From Microcaldota archaeon (lineage in GTDB: Archaea > Micrarchaeota > Micrarchaeia > Micrarchaeales > CABMGC01): DNA of 14,908 bases. Every line of letters begins with the position of its first letter. The stretch's first letter is position 1. Below the pieces are notes generated by a model. It searched no databases. It was given only the letters and a program-made list of their open reading frames with translations, and was not told the DNA's origin. Location of the stretch: assembly GCA_021805625.1 (NCBI GenBank), contig JAJZEU010000064.1, positions 1 through 14,908 on the forward strand, in the 5' to 3' direction. Positions 6,486 to 14,101 of the stretch are shown here, piece after piece. A program made the translations under genes and the position numbers.

Positions 6486-8846
6486 ATGGAAATAATACCT
6501 TACTGCAGCGCTACTTACAAAGACCGTTTTCTTTACATGGGCTATTTAGCTGATCCTCCGGTAGTGTGGTCTGTAACAGCCCCTGATATGGACGCAGAAA
6601 GCGGTACTAAAAAAGATGGTGCTGCTTTGGCCAAAACACTTGGCGAGCTATATGGGCACCCGATCCCCCAAAATCAAGGCATATGTATATCTGCTGATTA
6701 CACTGCTTTGTCTGCTACATACCCCAACATCATAGAGTTCGTACAAACGTTTCCTTCGGTGACGCAGTGGACTTCCCCGGAAAACGGGACAATGGGATTA
6801 TTGCTAACACCAAGCACAAGCCCAAGCGGCACTATGGCCACTCAAGCCGGGCAGTTTTTCACAACGTTGCCGGGGTTGAGGTTTACGATAAAAAGCACGG
6901 GAGAAATAACGTCCCCGACTAACGATTATGGGTTGGCAATTAATTTGACGCCATATCTAAGGTTATTAGTAAGCATGCAGAATGCGCCTTGTATACAGCA
7001 GTGGGACATGCAAACGCAAAACGCTTCGCAGCAGTTTACTACCGGGTGGAACACGGTTGCCATGATAGCGGATGTTGCAAACGTTCAGCACCATTTGATA
7101 ACTCACAACAACGAGATTGTTATTGATGTATTGCCGATACAAGACGACAATGCCATCCTTGTTAGGATGAATGATAATACTCCCATGCTGTGGGCATACG
7201 ATCCTTACAGCCAAGACTGGGGATACACAGGAGACAATAACCCGGATGGATCAGGGCCTCCTCCCGGTGCAAATAATCTTGACGGTTTGTATATTAATCC
7301 TTTTGCCAGTCCGTTAATATCATTCTTGCTGTACAGCTCCAATTGGGCAACTGTGGAAATGTCCACGTTGAAATATGCGCCTATAGTACTTGATAAATTG
7401 CCGTTGAACATAGGTAGGCCGCATCCAAATGCAGACCAAATGGCTGTTGTTATTAACGCTCTGAGCGGTGGTAAAAGCATGCTGCAGAAATCTTCAAAAC
7501 CTGCCGCAACAGGATCACAGAATTACACAGTAGAGAATAAATTCACAACCAAAAAGATAGGCTACAAATTAACAGTATCAAGAGACGATGGTATTCCACC
7601 ACGCTTGCGAGATGCTACTGCGATTATACCTGCTCATTGGAAATACGTAAGCCCAACTACGACTTGGTCTGGCGATAGCACGCGTTTCAGGATCATGTCT
7701 TATACTGAAACAAGTAAATTCGACGACATTAACAGAGTTATCACTACGTCTGGCATGTTGAAGATAAACAACTACGATAGTTATTACACTGGCATTGGTG
7801 GCACGTTTATGATTGATAGGTATATGGCATTGAATATCAATCAATTCGAGCTGTACAAGCGCGTGGGCGGCATTGCTGGGCATTTACCAGGTGGGTGGTC
7901 TGGTTATGGTTCAGGGCCTAACTCATATATCGAAACAGAATATCAGGACATGCTCTCGGTTCTTGACGTTGCCTTATCCATAGAAGTCATTTGTGACGGG
8001 TGGTATGTTTATTCTGCTGTTAGATATTTATGCGAAGCAGCATCGTTGCACCCTTATTTCCTGCGAAACCTTCCGAAATATATACCACCGGGTGCACCTA
8101 AGAATGCTCCTTACGGGCCTGCTGGAACCGATGTTCCCGATACAGGATACGTTCTAGGGCGTGGCACAGGATTGAACCCGCGTTACAGGTTTACCCCTGA
8201 GATGACAGCCAGGCAATGCTTAATGCAGATATTGCGAGATTTAGGTACTCCCGACTTAATAAACGGTCGGGTAATACCTTGGTATATGGAATGGATGCCA
8301 GACGACACGTTGTTCTTCGGCCCATATGATCCGTTGCAAGCAGGCATATTGGCCACATTCATAGATCATTCTTATGATGTAAATAAGATGAAGGATGACA
8401 ACGTGTTCGAGCTTATTGGGCAAATAGAAATATCAAACGATGTAAGCAACTTGCGCACTGAAGTTGTTTTTGAAGGCAGGAACGCTTTTACAAACGAATT
8501 GATGGTGGAGCGATTAACTGCGCCCGATTATGTCATAAGCTGGAAGGGGCAACGTAGTGCTTGGGTAGAGAGAAGCGGCAGGTGGGCAACAAAGCCATAC
8601 TTACAGCAAGTTGCGCAAAATGCTTTGGTTAAAGCGACGATCCCTGTTCAGATGATTAGGTGGCAAAGCGTTGCTGTTCCTTGGTTAAGAGCTGGCAATG
8701 TTGTTACCGTGTCCGAGAATACAAGGCTTGGTGGCACTTACCAATTTATCATAACTGAAATGGAATTTGAAATTGGCGCAGACGCAGAAGGTAGAGCCTT
8801 GTTTTTAGCATCTTATACAGGGCGAAATGTGTTAGCATATTATTAG
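6486..8846 (+). CDS. Putative tail-tip / baseplate hub protein
   Basis: This 786-residue protein starts on the base after the tape measure stop. AAGG at 6476-6479 gives a 6-base spacing, so the two are translationally coupled. The N-terminal half is beta-rich, with stretches resembling a lectin-like sandwich (about 105-300, including LRFTIKSTGEI and ISFLLYSSNWATVEM). A hub-like part follows: about 360-460 (YKLTVSRDDG, FMIDRYMALNI), a helical part with KYIPPGAP and Pro/Gly loops, and a C-terminal region (about 655-770) with RTEVVFEGRN, then VPWLRAGNVVTVSENTRLGG and QFIITEMEFEIG. The last pattern, a strand carrying a Gly-Asn/Asp turn followed by a strand-turn-strand, is typical of gp27-like and siphovirus tail-associated hub proteins. 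In that role it would cap the tube at the tip and join it to the receptor-binding parts. The fold was read by eye, so the family is inferred. Confidence 0.6.
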   Translation: MEIIPYCSATYKDRFLYMGYLADPPVVWSVTAPDMDAESGTKKDGAALAKTLGELYGHPIPQNQGICISADYTALSATYPNIIEFVQTFPSVTQWTSPENGTMGLLLTPSTSPSGTMATQAGQFFTTLPGLRFTIKSTGEITSPTNDYGLAINLTPYLRLLVSMQNAPCIQQWDMQTQNASQQFTTGWNTVAMIADVANVQHHLITHNNEIVIDVLPIQDDNAILVRMNDNTPMLWAYDPYSQDWGYTGDNNPDGSGPPPGANNLDGLYINPFASPLISFLLYSSNWATVEMSTLKYAPIVLDKLPLNIGRPHPNADQMAVVINALSGGKSMLQKSSKPAATGSQNYTVENKFTTKKIGYKLTVSRDDGIPPRLRDATAIIPAHWKYVSPTTTWSGDSTRFRIMSYTETSKFDDINRVITTSGMLKINNYDSYYTGIGGTFMIDRYMALNINQFELYKRVGGIAGHLPGGWSGYGSGPNSYIETEYQDMLSVLDVALSIEVICDGWYVYSAVRYLCEAASLHPYFLRNLPKYIPPGAPKNAPYGPAGTDVPDTGYVLGRGTGLNPRYRFTPEMTARQCLMQILRDLGTPDLINGRVIPWYMEWMPDDTLFFGPYDPLQAGILATFIDHSYDVNKMKDDNVFELIGQIEISNDVSNLRTEVVFEGRNAFTNELMVERLTAPDYVISWKGQRSAWVERSGRWATKPYLQQVAQNALVKATIPVQMIRWQSVAVPWLRAGNVVTVSENTRLGGTYQFIITEMEFEIGADAEGRALFLASYTGRNVLAYY

Positions 8847-8857
8847 AGGTAAACATG
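8846..8857 (+). promoter_or_regulatory. Translation start region repeated from the tape measure gene
   Basis: GAGGTAAACATG is identical over twelve bases to the tape measure start region (2319-2330). Its first G is the last base of the hub stop codon (TAG, 8844-8846). Confidence 0.45.
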
Positions 8858-10186
8858 ATTACAAACATGCCGACTGGCACGGACATTATTGCGGTAACAG
8901 ATCCTTATGCAGCCGTGGTAAATGTTGCGTACAATTCGTTAGGGGTAGGCCTATCTAACGAAACAAATACTGCCGCATATTATGCTGCACAAGCAAGACA
9001 AGCTATAGAGCAGGCGTTTCCCGGCGCTATCAATACCATTAACACGTTCACCGGTTTGCCGCATTATGACAGAATGTTAAAGGCTGGGGCTTATGCTTTA
9101 TTTGGCGCGCTTGAGTCTCAAGTAAACGGTAATTTGCCGGTAGGCTGGAATTTTGGGATTACGAACGGTGTCGTTCACACGCTAGACAGTTGGATGCAGC
9201 GTATTAACGGAACGGCTCTTGCCGCTATAGCGGGAGCAACTGCTGCCCCTGTGATAGCTGCTACGGGCGTACAAGGTGGCCAAATACCTAACTGCACATC
9301 AGCGTATTGCCCGTTGGTACAGTTCACTTACGTAGGAGCCTATGATCACATAGAAACATTGCCAACTCCTTCTTCAGCTGGTGTTGCTATATCAGGCAAC
9401 GCAAACGCTTTGAACGTTACAATCCCGGGGCCTATCCCGTCAGGTATCACAAAGGTTCGCATGTACAGAACCCTCGTCGGACAGAGTAGCCCATTGTGCT
9501 GGGCTGGCGACGTTGCTGTTACTGTAGGCGCAACCAACACTGTTGTTACGCTATCAGCAGGAGATCAATCTCTGCGATCAGACATTAATCCGCCGTCTTG
9601 GATTTCTTATCTATGGAGACCCGAAACTGCCTTCCTTTACAACCTTGCATGGTCTAGTTCGCAGGCAAGCGTGTATTCTTCTTCGGATTTATTTGCTCCG
9701 TTAACGCCATCTAGCGTAGGTATGGCGTCTGCAAACGTTGTAAGCATGAACCCTGTTAATATGTTCATTGGGGTAGGTAACAACATAACCCCTTCTTCTT
9801 ATGCGTTTGGCTTAATGCAGGTCGGATCGGCGTATTCTGCAAGCGGTTTTCCGTTAGGGCTGAACAATAATATCGCTTACAATCAAGGGTTTATAGGCGC
9901 AACTGGGATCAGGGCACGCTCACTGGTTAACTTAAACGGAACATACACACCAACAATATCTTATACTTATTACAACGCCAGCAACCCGTTATCAGGGGCT
10001 GCTTTAACTCAAGCATCAGCAACCCCAACTGCAGGATTTGCCGGCACAGGAGTAGGCGAGATTATAACATGGAACATACCAGCTGGGACTGTTGTAACTA
10101 GCATTAACCAGACAAGCGCAACCGGGACAGCAACGGCTGGACAGTTTATATACGAAGCAGTAGAGCAACGAGCGCTATATGCCTAG
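8855..10186 (+). CDS. Putative tail fibre / tail-tip protein with fibronectin-III-like domain
   Basis: The first 150 of the 443 residues are mixed helical (AYYAAQARQAIEQAFPGAIN) and probably anchor the protein on the tail tip. Residues about 154-246 match a pattern common in phage tail fibres: strand FTYVGAYDHIETLPTPSSAG, then LNVTIPGPIPSGITKVRMYR, then a strand ending near VVTLSAGD. This reads as a fibronectin-III-like beta sandwich with the usual R-x-Y-R strand. The remainder (about 250-443) is rich in Ser, Asn, Tyr and Gly with few charges, like a receptor-facing beta structure. A close cysteine pair (NCTSAYC, about residue 148-154) precedes the domain. The ATG uses the same strong start region as the tape measure gene. 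The 3' end overlaps the next gene by 8 bases. The role in host contact is inferred from composition and position. Confidence 0.55.
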   Translation: MITNMPTGTDIIAVTDPYAAVVNVAYNSLGVGLSNETNTAAYYAAQARQAIEQAFPGAINTINTFTGLPHYDRMLKAGAYALFGALESQVNGNLPVGWNFGITNGVVHTLDSWMQRINGTALAAIAGATAAPVIAATGVQGGQIPNCTSAYCPLVQFTYVGAYDHIETLPTPSSAGVAISGNANALNVTIPGPIPSGITKVRMYRTLVGQSSPLCWAGDVAVTVGATNTVVTLSAGDQSLRSDINPPSWISYLWRPETAFLYNLAWSSSQASVYSSSDLFAPLTPSSVGMASANVVSMNPVNMFIGVGNNITPSSYAFGLMQVGSAYSASGFPLGLNNNIAYNQGFIGATGIRARSLVNLNGTYTPTISYTYYNASNPLSGAALTQASATPTAGFAGTGVGEIITWNIPAGTVVTSINQTSATGTATAGQFIYEAVEQRALYA

Positions 10187-10451
10187 CCTTAACATAGCCT
10201 GCGGTTACCAAGCTACGTTGGGGTTTTCAGACAGTACGGACTTGCTCACAACTGCTACTCCGCCAATCGCTGTATGTACGCAATCCCTGACTATCATCAG
10301 GGATTTTGGCGGCTCGCCTGCAACTGCAGTGACTGAAATCAAAGCGGATTTATTTGCTGCACAAGGCCCTTTTACAGTGCTTGTGGAATACAGCAATGAT
10401 GGTGTTACTTGGACAACAGAAAGTGCGACAGTAACATTCACGCCTATATAA
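10179..10451 (+). CDS. Small beta-rich tail accessory protein, 90 aa
   Basis: This 90-residue protein starts inside the last codons of the preceding fibre gene (8-base overlap) and has only a weak ribosome binding site, so it is probably translated by coupling. It is almost entirely beta-strand in character. Residues about 36-76 read SLTIIRDFGG, then EIKADLFAAQGPFTVLVEYS, then NDGVTW. The YSNDGVTW segment resembles the closing strand of discoidin (F5/8 type C)-like or other carbohydrate-binding sandwiches, but the protein is shorter than a full discoidin domain (about 150 residues). It has two cysteines (residues 8 and 33). It may be a small subunit or cap of the tail-fibre complex. I cannot name a family. 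Confidence 0.55.
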   Translation: MPSLNIACGYQATLGFSDSTDLLTTATPPIAVCTQSLTIIRDFGGSPATAVTEIKADLFAAQGPFTVLVEYSNDGVTWTTESATVTFTPI

Positions 10452-10463
10452 CAGGACTATAAA

Positions 10464-13184
10464 ATGCCTAATTTTGGCGGGACACAAACCGTTACTGCTG
10501 GCGCATGCGCAACAATTGTTTACACGTTAATAACTTCCCCATATAGCTATATATGGCAGGTCACTTACTTCGGGACTGTCATTGCTACCGACACAACGCC
10601 TAATGGATGGAGCGGGGCGCCAAGTGGTGGTGGAATTTATTTGTGTGCTCCGTCCAGTGCTACGCCAGACACTGGTAACTATGCATGTTCTTGGACTTCT
10701 GGTGGTGGCGGATATGAAGCAACACCAATTGCTGTTAATCCGGGTGTTACTACATACCTTGCTGCAATGTCCTCAAAATCTTCGCTGTCTGGCAATATAT
10801 ACGTATCGGCCAACGTAACCCCTACATTCAAAGCAGAGTCGCTGTTAACGGCCGTACAGGCCCAAGAAATGGCCATTGCTACAAGCGTCTCGTCTTCTGA
10901 ATATACGAGTGTTCCGATAACTCAGCAAGTGTGGCTTGTTTCGAACATGAGCAGCCAATCATTGCTGTCTGCCACTAACCAATTCCCTAACCTTGCTGGA
11001 TCAAGCGCACTCTCTTGCGCTATTTCCGTAACCACAGCATCTTCTGCAATGTCAGCATCTGTGGCAGGCATAAGTAGCAGATACATCCGTGTTAGTATAA
11101 GAGATGCAGCGTTGGAGGATTTGGCCATTGGCGCAGTGCAATTTTTGAACACTGCAGGACAATCCGTTCAGAATGTTGGCACAAGTACAGGATTGTCCAA
11201 TGTTTGCTCGGCTTCGCCGGGCACTACTGTTTCGATCCTCGGCTCTACAACAGTTCACTCTGTGACTGTCTACATAAACAATGCCGCGCCGGTACAAGGG
11301 TGCCCAGTTGGGTTTTTAGATGCTGCAAATACAATAAGCTATACAAACTATAGTTCGACTGCGACAATATCAAACTGCTTAAACGTCGGAACATTTGGGG
11401 CTGGCGGGTATGTGCTGTATTTGGGCGGTGCTAATATATATACGCAAACAACCACACCATCACCCGTTCCGGATGTTGTTGTGACAGGGCCTGCAAATAC
11501 GACTAGTTGTACGTGGGAGTTCAGCTCTTATGAAACGAACGGTTACTCAGGGCAAGATATCCACTATGGGTTTAGAAATATCACTGTTAACACAAATAGT
11601 GTTGGCGTTGCTTCTTTTAGCTCTTCTAACTCACCAAGTGGGCCTGTAGCGTATTGTGCTGGAGATTGGGGCGCATATTCAGCAGGAGCTAATGTATACC
11701 CATCAACTTTTCCTACGACTACCATAGACACAGCACAAAACGTTTGTAACGTTAGCGTTACCATGATGCCGACGTCTTCTGGATATGCCTATCTAGGAGC
11801 TAATGCTTATAATTTTGACATTACCAGTACACCGTTCAACCAGAGAAGTTACGTCGTGTACGAAAGCACTACAGACAACAATGTAGGCGCATCTGAGACA
11901 GCGCTTGTGGAAAAGAACGTCAGCTATGGAAGCGGTGGTTTCGGCACGCTCAAGACAGTGGTCACTCCAGTGACGCCATTGCCTCCGATCAATTGGCCGC
12001 CTGTTATGCAAGGTGCAATTGTTATTAATGGTTATGTTTTTAGCGTTAATCTTGGGCCTAGTAACAATGTTGCTGTGAACACTCCAGCGATAACATTGTC
12101 CAACAGTTTTGCAAATACTCCATACTCGGCATCTTTAAATTTAGGATATTACAGGATAGTACCTTGTTATTACGACACGACATTCACTACGGCCTTGGGC
12201 ACTTACAACAGCCCATGGACGCAATCAGAAATTACCGGGTTGACTTATATAACAGGGCAAGGCGCGCAAATCAATAGAGACCCATTAATAACAGCCGATT
12301 TGTTTTTGGGGCTGACGTTCAACTCGTGTAAAATGCTCATAACCTACAATGATAGCACGACGGAAACTGTGTATTCGTTTGGGATGCCGCAACAGCAGCA
12401 TTATTCGCAAATCAAATCTATCGCCATAAGTGACACTGTCTACAGCAACAGCAATTTACCAGTCGAAGTTAACAACCAGATGCCTTCTTCTTACAGAGTA
12501 TACGTTGATAACAATTCAGCTTTCAGTACGACAGCGCCATTGTGCCCAGCGAACGGATCAGCTATTAATAGCGCGCCAGTCCTTACTGTATTCTTGCTCA
12601 TCCCCAAGCCTACTCCAACTTATACTACGACTCCTGTCATGAAGGCTTATATGAGCAATGGTGTAATAGTGGCCGCTTATGGGGCATTCAATCAGACACC
12701 ACCAGCGAATACAACAGTGCAATATGCACAACACCCTACACCATTGGCATTGAGTACATCTCTAGCAAATTCAGGATGGATACTCGGGCCTACAGAAACA
12801 ATCCCGTATCCTAATACTGTAACGGGCGCTTTTGACAACGAGATAAACGTGATAGGGAAACACCAAGTAAATATTGCTGACAAAACAAACAAATCGCTTG
12901 GGGATAAAAACTTGTGGCAAACGCCAGCTGATTATGATACGCAGAAACAATTCATAGATATACAGCATTTTCCGGGAAGAAAAGATACGACTGACTCGGC
13001 CGTTGTGTTTAGCCATAAACCAATGACCGGCAGCCCATCTCCTCTTCCCTTTACTGCTAGTGACCAAATCAATTCGTTTACGTTTTCCAATACTGTCATA
13101 TCAGTTATCTGGAACCTTACGATGACTCAGCCTCAGATATATGTCAGTACAGATAAAGGGAATACGTTCACGAGGAATGCTTAG
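10464..13184 (+). CDS. Large tail-fibre-like protein with Ig-like signature and C-terminal Asp-box
   Basis: This 906-residue protein is rich in Ser, Thr, Asn, Gly, Tyr and Val with few charges, typical of extended beta-structured fibres and receptor-binding proteins. AGGA (10453-10456) precedes the ATG by 7 bases. Residues 1-95 carry the hallmarks of an immunoglobulin fold: Cys15, Trp31 in YIWQVTYFGT, and Asp69-Thr-Gly-Asn-Tyr73-Ala-Cys75, matching D-x-G-x-Y-x-C. Near residues 204-222 SRYIRVSIRD and AIGAVQFLN resemble discoidin-like strands. There are 13 cysteines, ten of them in the first half. A Pro-rich hinge (VTPVTPLPPINWPPV, about 510) divides the protein. The end reads IYVSTDKGNTFTRNA, where STDKGNTF (895-902) fits the Asp-box S-x-D-x-G-x-T-[WF]. 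As the last gene of the tail operon it probably contacts the host. No enzymatic motif is clear. Confidence 0.6.
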   Translation: MPNFGGTQTVTAGACATIVYTLITSPYSYIWQVTYFGTVIATDTTPNGWSGAPSGGGIYLCAPSSATPDTGNYACSWTSGGGGYEATPIAVNPGVTTYLAAMSSKSSLSGNIYVSANVTPTFKAESLLTAVQAQEMAIATSVSSSEYTSVPITQQVWLVSNMSSQSLLSATNQFPNLAGSSALSCAISVTTASSAMSASVAGISSRYIRVSIRDAALEDLAIGAVQFLNTAGQSVQNVGTSTGLSNVCSASPGTTVSILGSTTVHSVTVYINNAAPVQGCPVGFLDAANTISYTNYSSTATISNCLNVGTFGAGGYVLYLGGANIYTQTTTPSPVPDVVVTGPANTTSCTWEFSSYETNGYSGQDIHYGFRNITVNTNSVGVASFSSSNSPSGPVAYCAGDWGAYSAGANVYPSTFPTTTIDTAQNVCNVSVTMMPTSSGYAYLGANAYNFDITSTPFNQRSYVVYESTTDNNVGASETALVEKNVSYGSGGFGTLKTVVTPVTPLPPINWPPVMQGAIVINGYVFSVNLGPSNNVAVNTPAITLSNSFANTPYSASLNLGYYRIVPCYYDTTFTTALGTYNSPWTQSEITGLTYITGQGAQINRDPLITADLFLGLTFNSCKMLITYNDSTTETVYSFGMPQQQHYSQIKSIAISDTVYSNSNLPVEVNNQMPSSYRVYVDNNSAFSTTAPLCPANGSAINSAPVLTVFLLIPKPTPTYTTTPVMKAYMSNGVIVAAYGAFNQTPPANTTVQYAQHPTPLALSTSLANSGWILGPTETIPYPNTVTGAFDNEINVIGKHQVNIADKTNKSLGDKNLWQTPADYDTQKQFIDIQHFPGRKDTTDSAVVFSHKPMTGSPSPLPFTASDQINSFTFSNTVISVIWNLTMTQPQIYVSTDKGNTFTRNA

Positions 13185-13187
13185 GCC

Positions 13188-13451
13188 TTAATCATCTGCA
13201 AAAGGATCAGGCTCTTCCGCTTGTTCAAAAAGAGCGCCTTTGTCAGGTTTTATTTCTTTCGCGACAGGCTCCGCAGGTGGAGTATAAGTATATTCGCTTG
13301 GCGGTGTTTTTTGGTAGTTGCTGTTCGGTTTGAAGTTGTCTGTTTCACCTTCAGGAACAAGCTCCCATCCGTTAGGCCCTTTTCTAATTTCAGAACCGGC
13401 TTCATAAGGCTTTCCGGTTGTTTTGCAAATACCTGGGTATCGAGATTGCAT
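13188..13451 (-). CDS. Hypothetical 87-aa protein with degenerate zinc-ribbon-like N-terminus and acidic tail
   Basis: This is the last gene of the leftward operon, 29 bases after the 206-residue gene. AAGAG lies about 9 bases before the ATG. Residues 3-31 (SRYPGICKTTGKPYEAGS followed by EIRKGPNGWEL) resemble a short treble-clef or zinc-ribbon hairpin of the form C-x2-C-G-x4-G-x2-I, but only the first cysteine (Cys9) is present. Thr12 stands where the second would be, so metal binding is doubtful. The middle is Pro/Thr/Tyr/Ser-rich and probably disordered (TPPSEYTYTPPAEP). The C-terminus is strongly acidic (EQAEEPDPFADD), like the interaction tails of single-strand DNA-binding proteins, but without the terminal Phe of the SSB tip. 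It may bind a replication or repair protein; this is only an inference. Confidence 0.6.
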   Translation of the reverse strand: MQSRYPGICKTTGKPYEAGSEIRKGPNGWELVPEGETDNFKPNSNYQKTPPSEYTYTPPAEPVAKEIKPDKGALFEQAEEPDPFADD

Positions 13452-13480
13452 TGTGATAACTCTTTGGTTGTAATGTAATG

Positions 13481-14101
13481 TTAACTAGCTAGTGAGTATG
13501 CCATGAATGTGTATATTGAAAATATACTATAAAACCTTGCATTTTTCTTGCTTATGTAAGGGATCACTCCTTTTCTGGAATACTTATTCAAGACAGGCTC
13601 GCTTATATCGATAAGCTCGATCAGCTCACTTCTGCGCAAATGATCCGTTGCATCATAGTTGTTGTCAACGAATAATTGAGTGATTGCATCGAGCACATCC
13701 TGCAAGTTTTTTGGTCTACCGTAACAAACGTTGTTATATTCCATAACTCTAAAGTTTTCAAGTGTGCATTGGTCTGCCGGTTTCCCGCCGACATGTTCAA
13801 CAAGCGCCCTTGTATACTCAAGTTGCCCAGTATTCTTTACCATCTTGCAGTTTATTTTATAACGCCTGCTTTTGTTTTTCCTTTCTTTTGTTTTGTCAAG
13901 TGTGTTATCCATAAAATAATAACCAACGTTTTCACCCATTGGTCTTATTTTAGATAAATCCGGGTGGACTATATCTCTCTTGCCAAAGGTTTTGTCAAAG
14001 AAATAATAATCACCATTCTCCAAAATCAGCAGCGTAATTTTTTCATCACCATAATACCAATACATCGTTTCGGACAATGTGTAAACGTTATTTGTTTTCA
14101 T
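13481..14101 (-). CDS. Hypothetical 206-aa protein with possible C-terminal helix-turn-helix
   Basis: The ATG overlaps the stop of the upstream nuclease gene by 4 bases (ATGA), indicating translational coupling; GAGAG lies about 8 bases before it. Residues 1-50 are an aromatic beta-like part (LLILENGDYYFFD). Residues 66-88 are strongly basic (DKTKERKNKSRRYKINCK), suggesting contact with nucleic acid. Residues 113-130 (TLENFRVMEYNNVCYGR) recall the D-N-L-R segment of AP2/HNH-like phage proteins, but no complete HNH motif is present. Residues about 153-190 (RRSELIELIDISEPVLNKYS, then RKGVIPYISKK) look like a MerR/excisionase-like helix-turn-helix in which a GVIPYI segment follows the recognition helix. 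I do not recognise the family. A DNA-binding regulator or recombination accessory protein is the best guess. Confidence 0.6.
   Translation of the reverse strand: MKTNNVYTLSETMYWYYGDEKITLLILENGDYYFFDKTFGKRDIVHPDLSKIRPMGENVGYYFMDNTLDKTKERKNKSRRYKINCKMVKNTGQLEYTRALVEHVGGKPADQCTLENFRVMEYNNVCYGRPKNLQDVLDAITQLFVDNNYDATDHLRRSELIELIDISEPVLNKYSRKGVIPYISKKNARFYSIFSIYTFMAYSLAS

Noticed and set aside
482..13184. Possible alternative genetic code, because no plus-strand gene ends with TGA
   Set aside because: All stops are standard TAG or TAA, Trp is encoded by TGG, the long genes are fully open under the standard code, and a minus-strand gene ends with TGA. Ten genes are too few to infer reassignment.
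13211..13235. Hairpin GCTCTT ... AAGAGC as a terminator for the fibre operon
   Set aside because: It is a 6-base stem with a 13-base loop and no T-run directly after it, and it lies inside the convergent gene.
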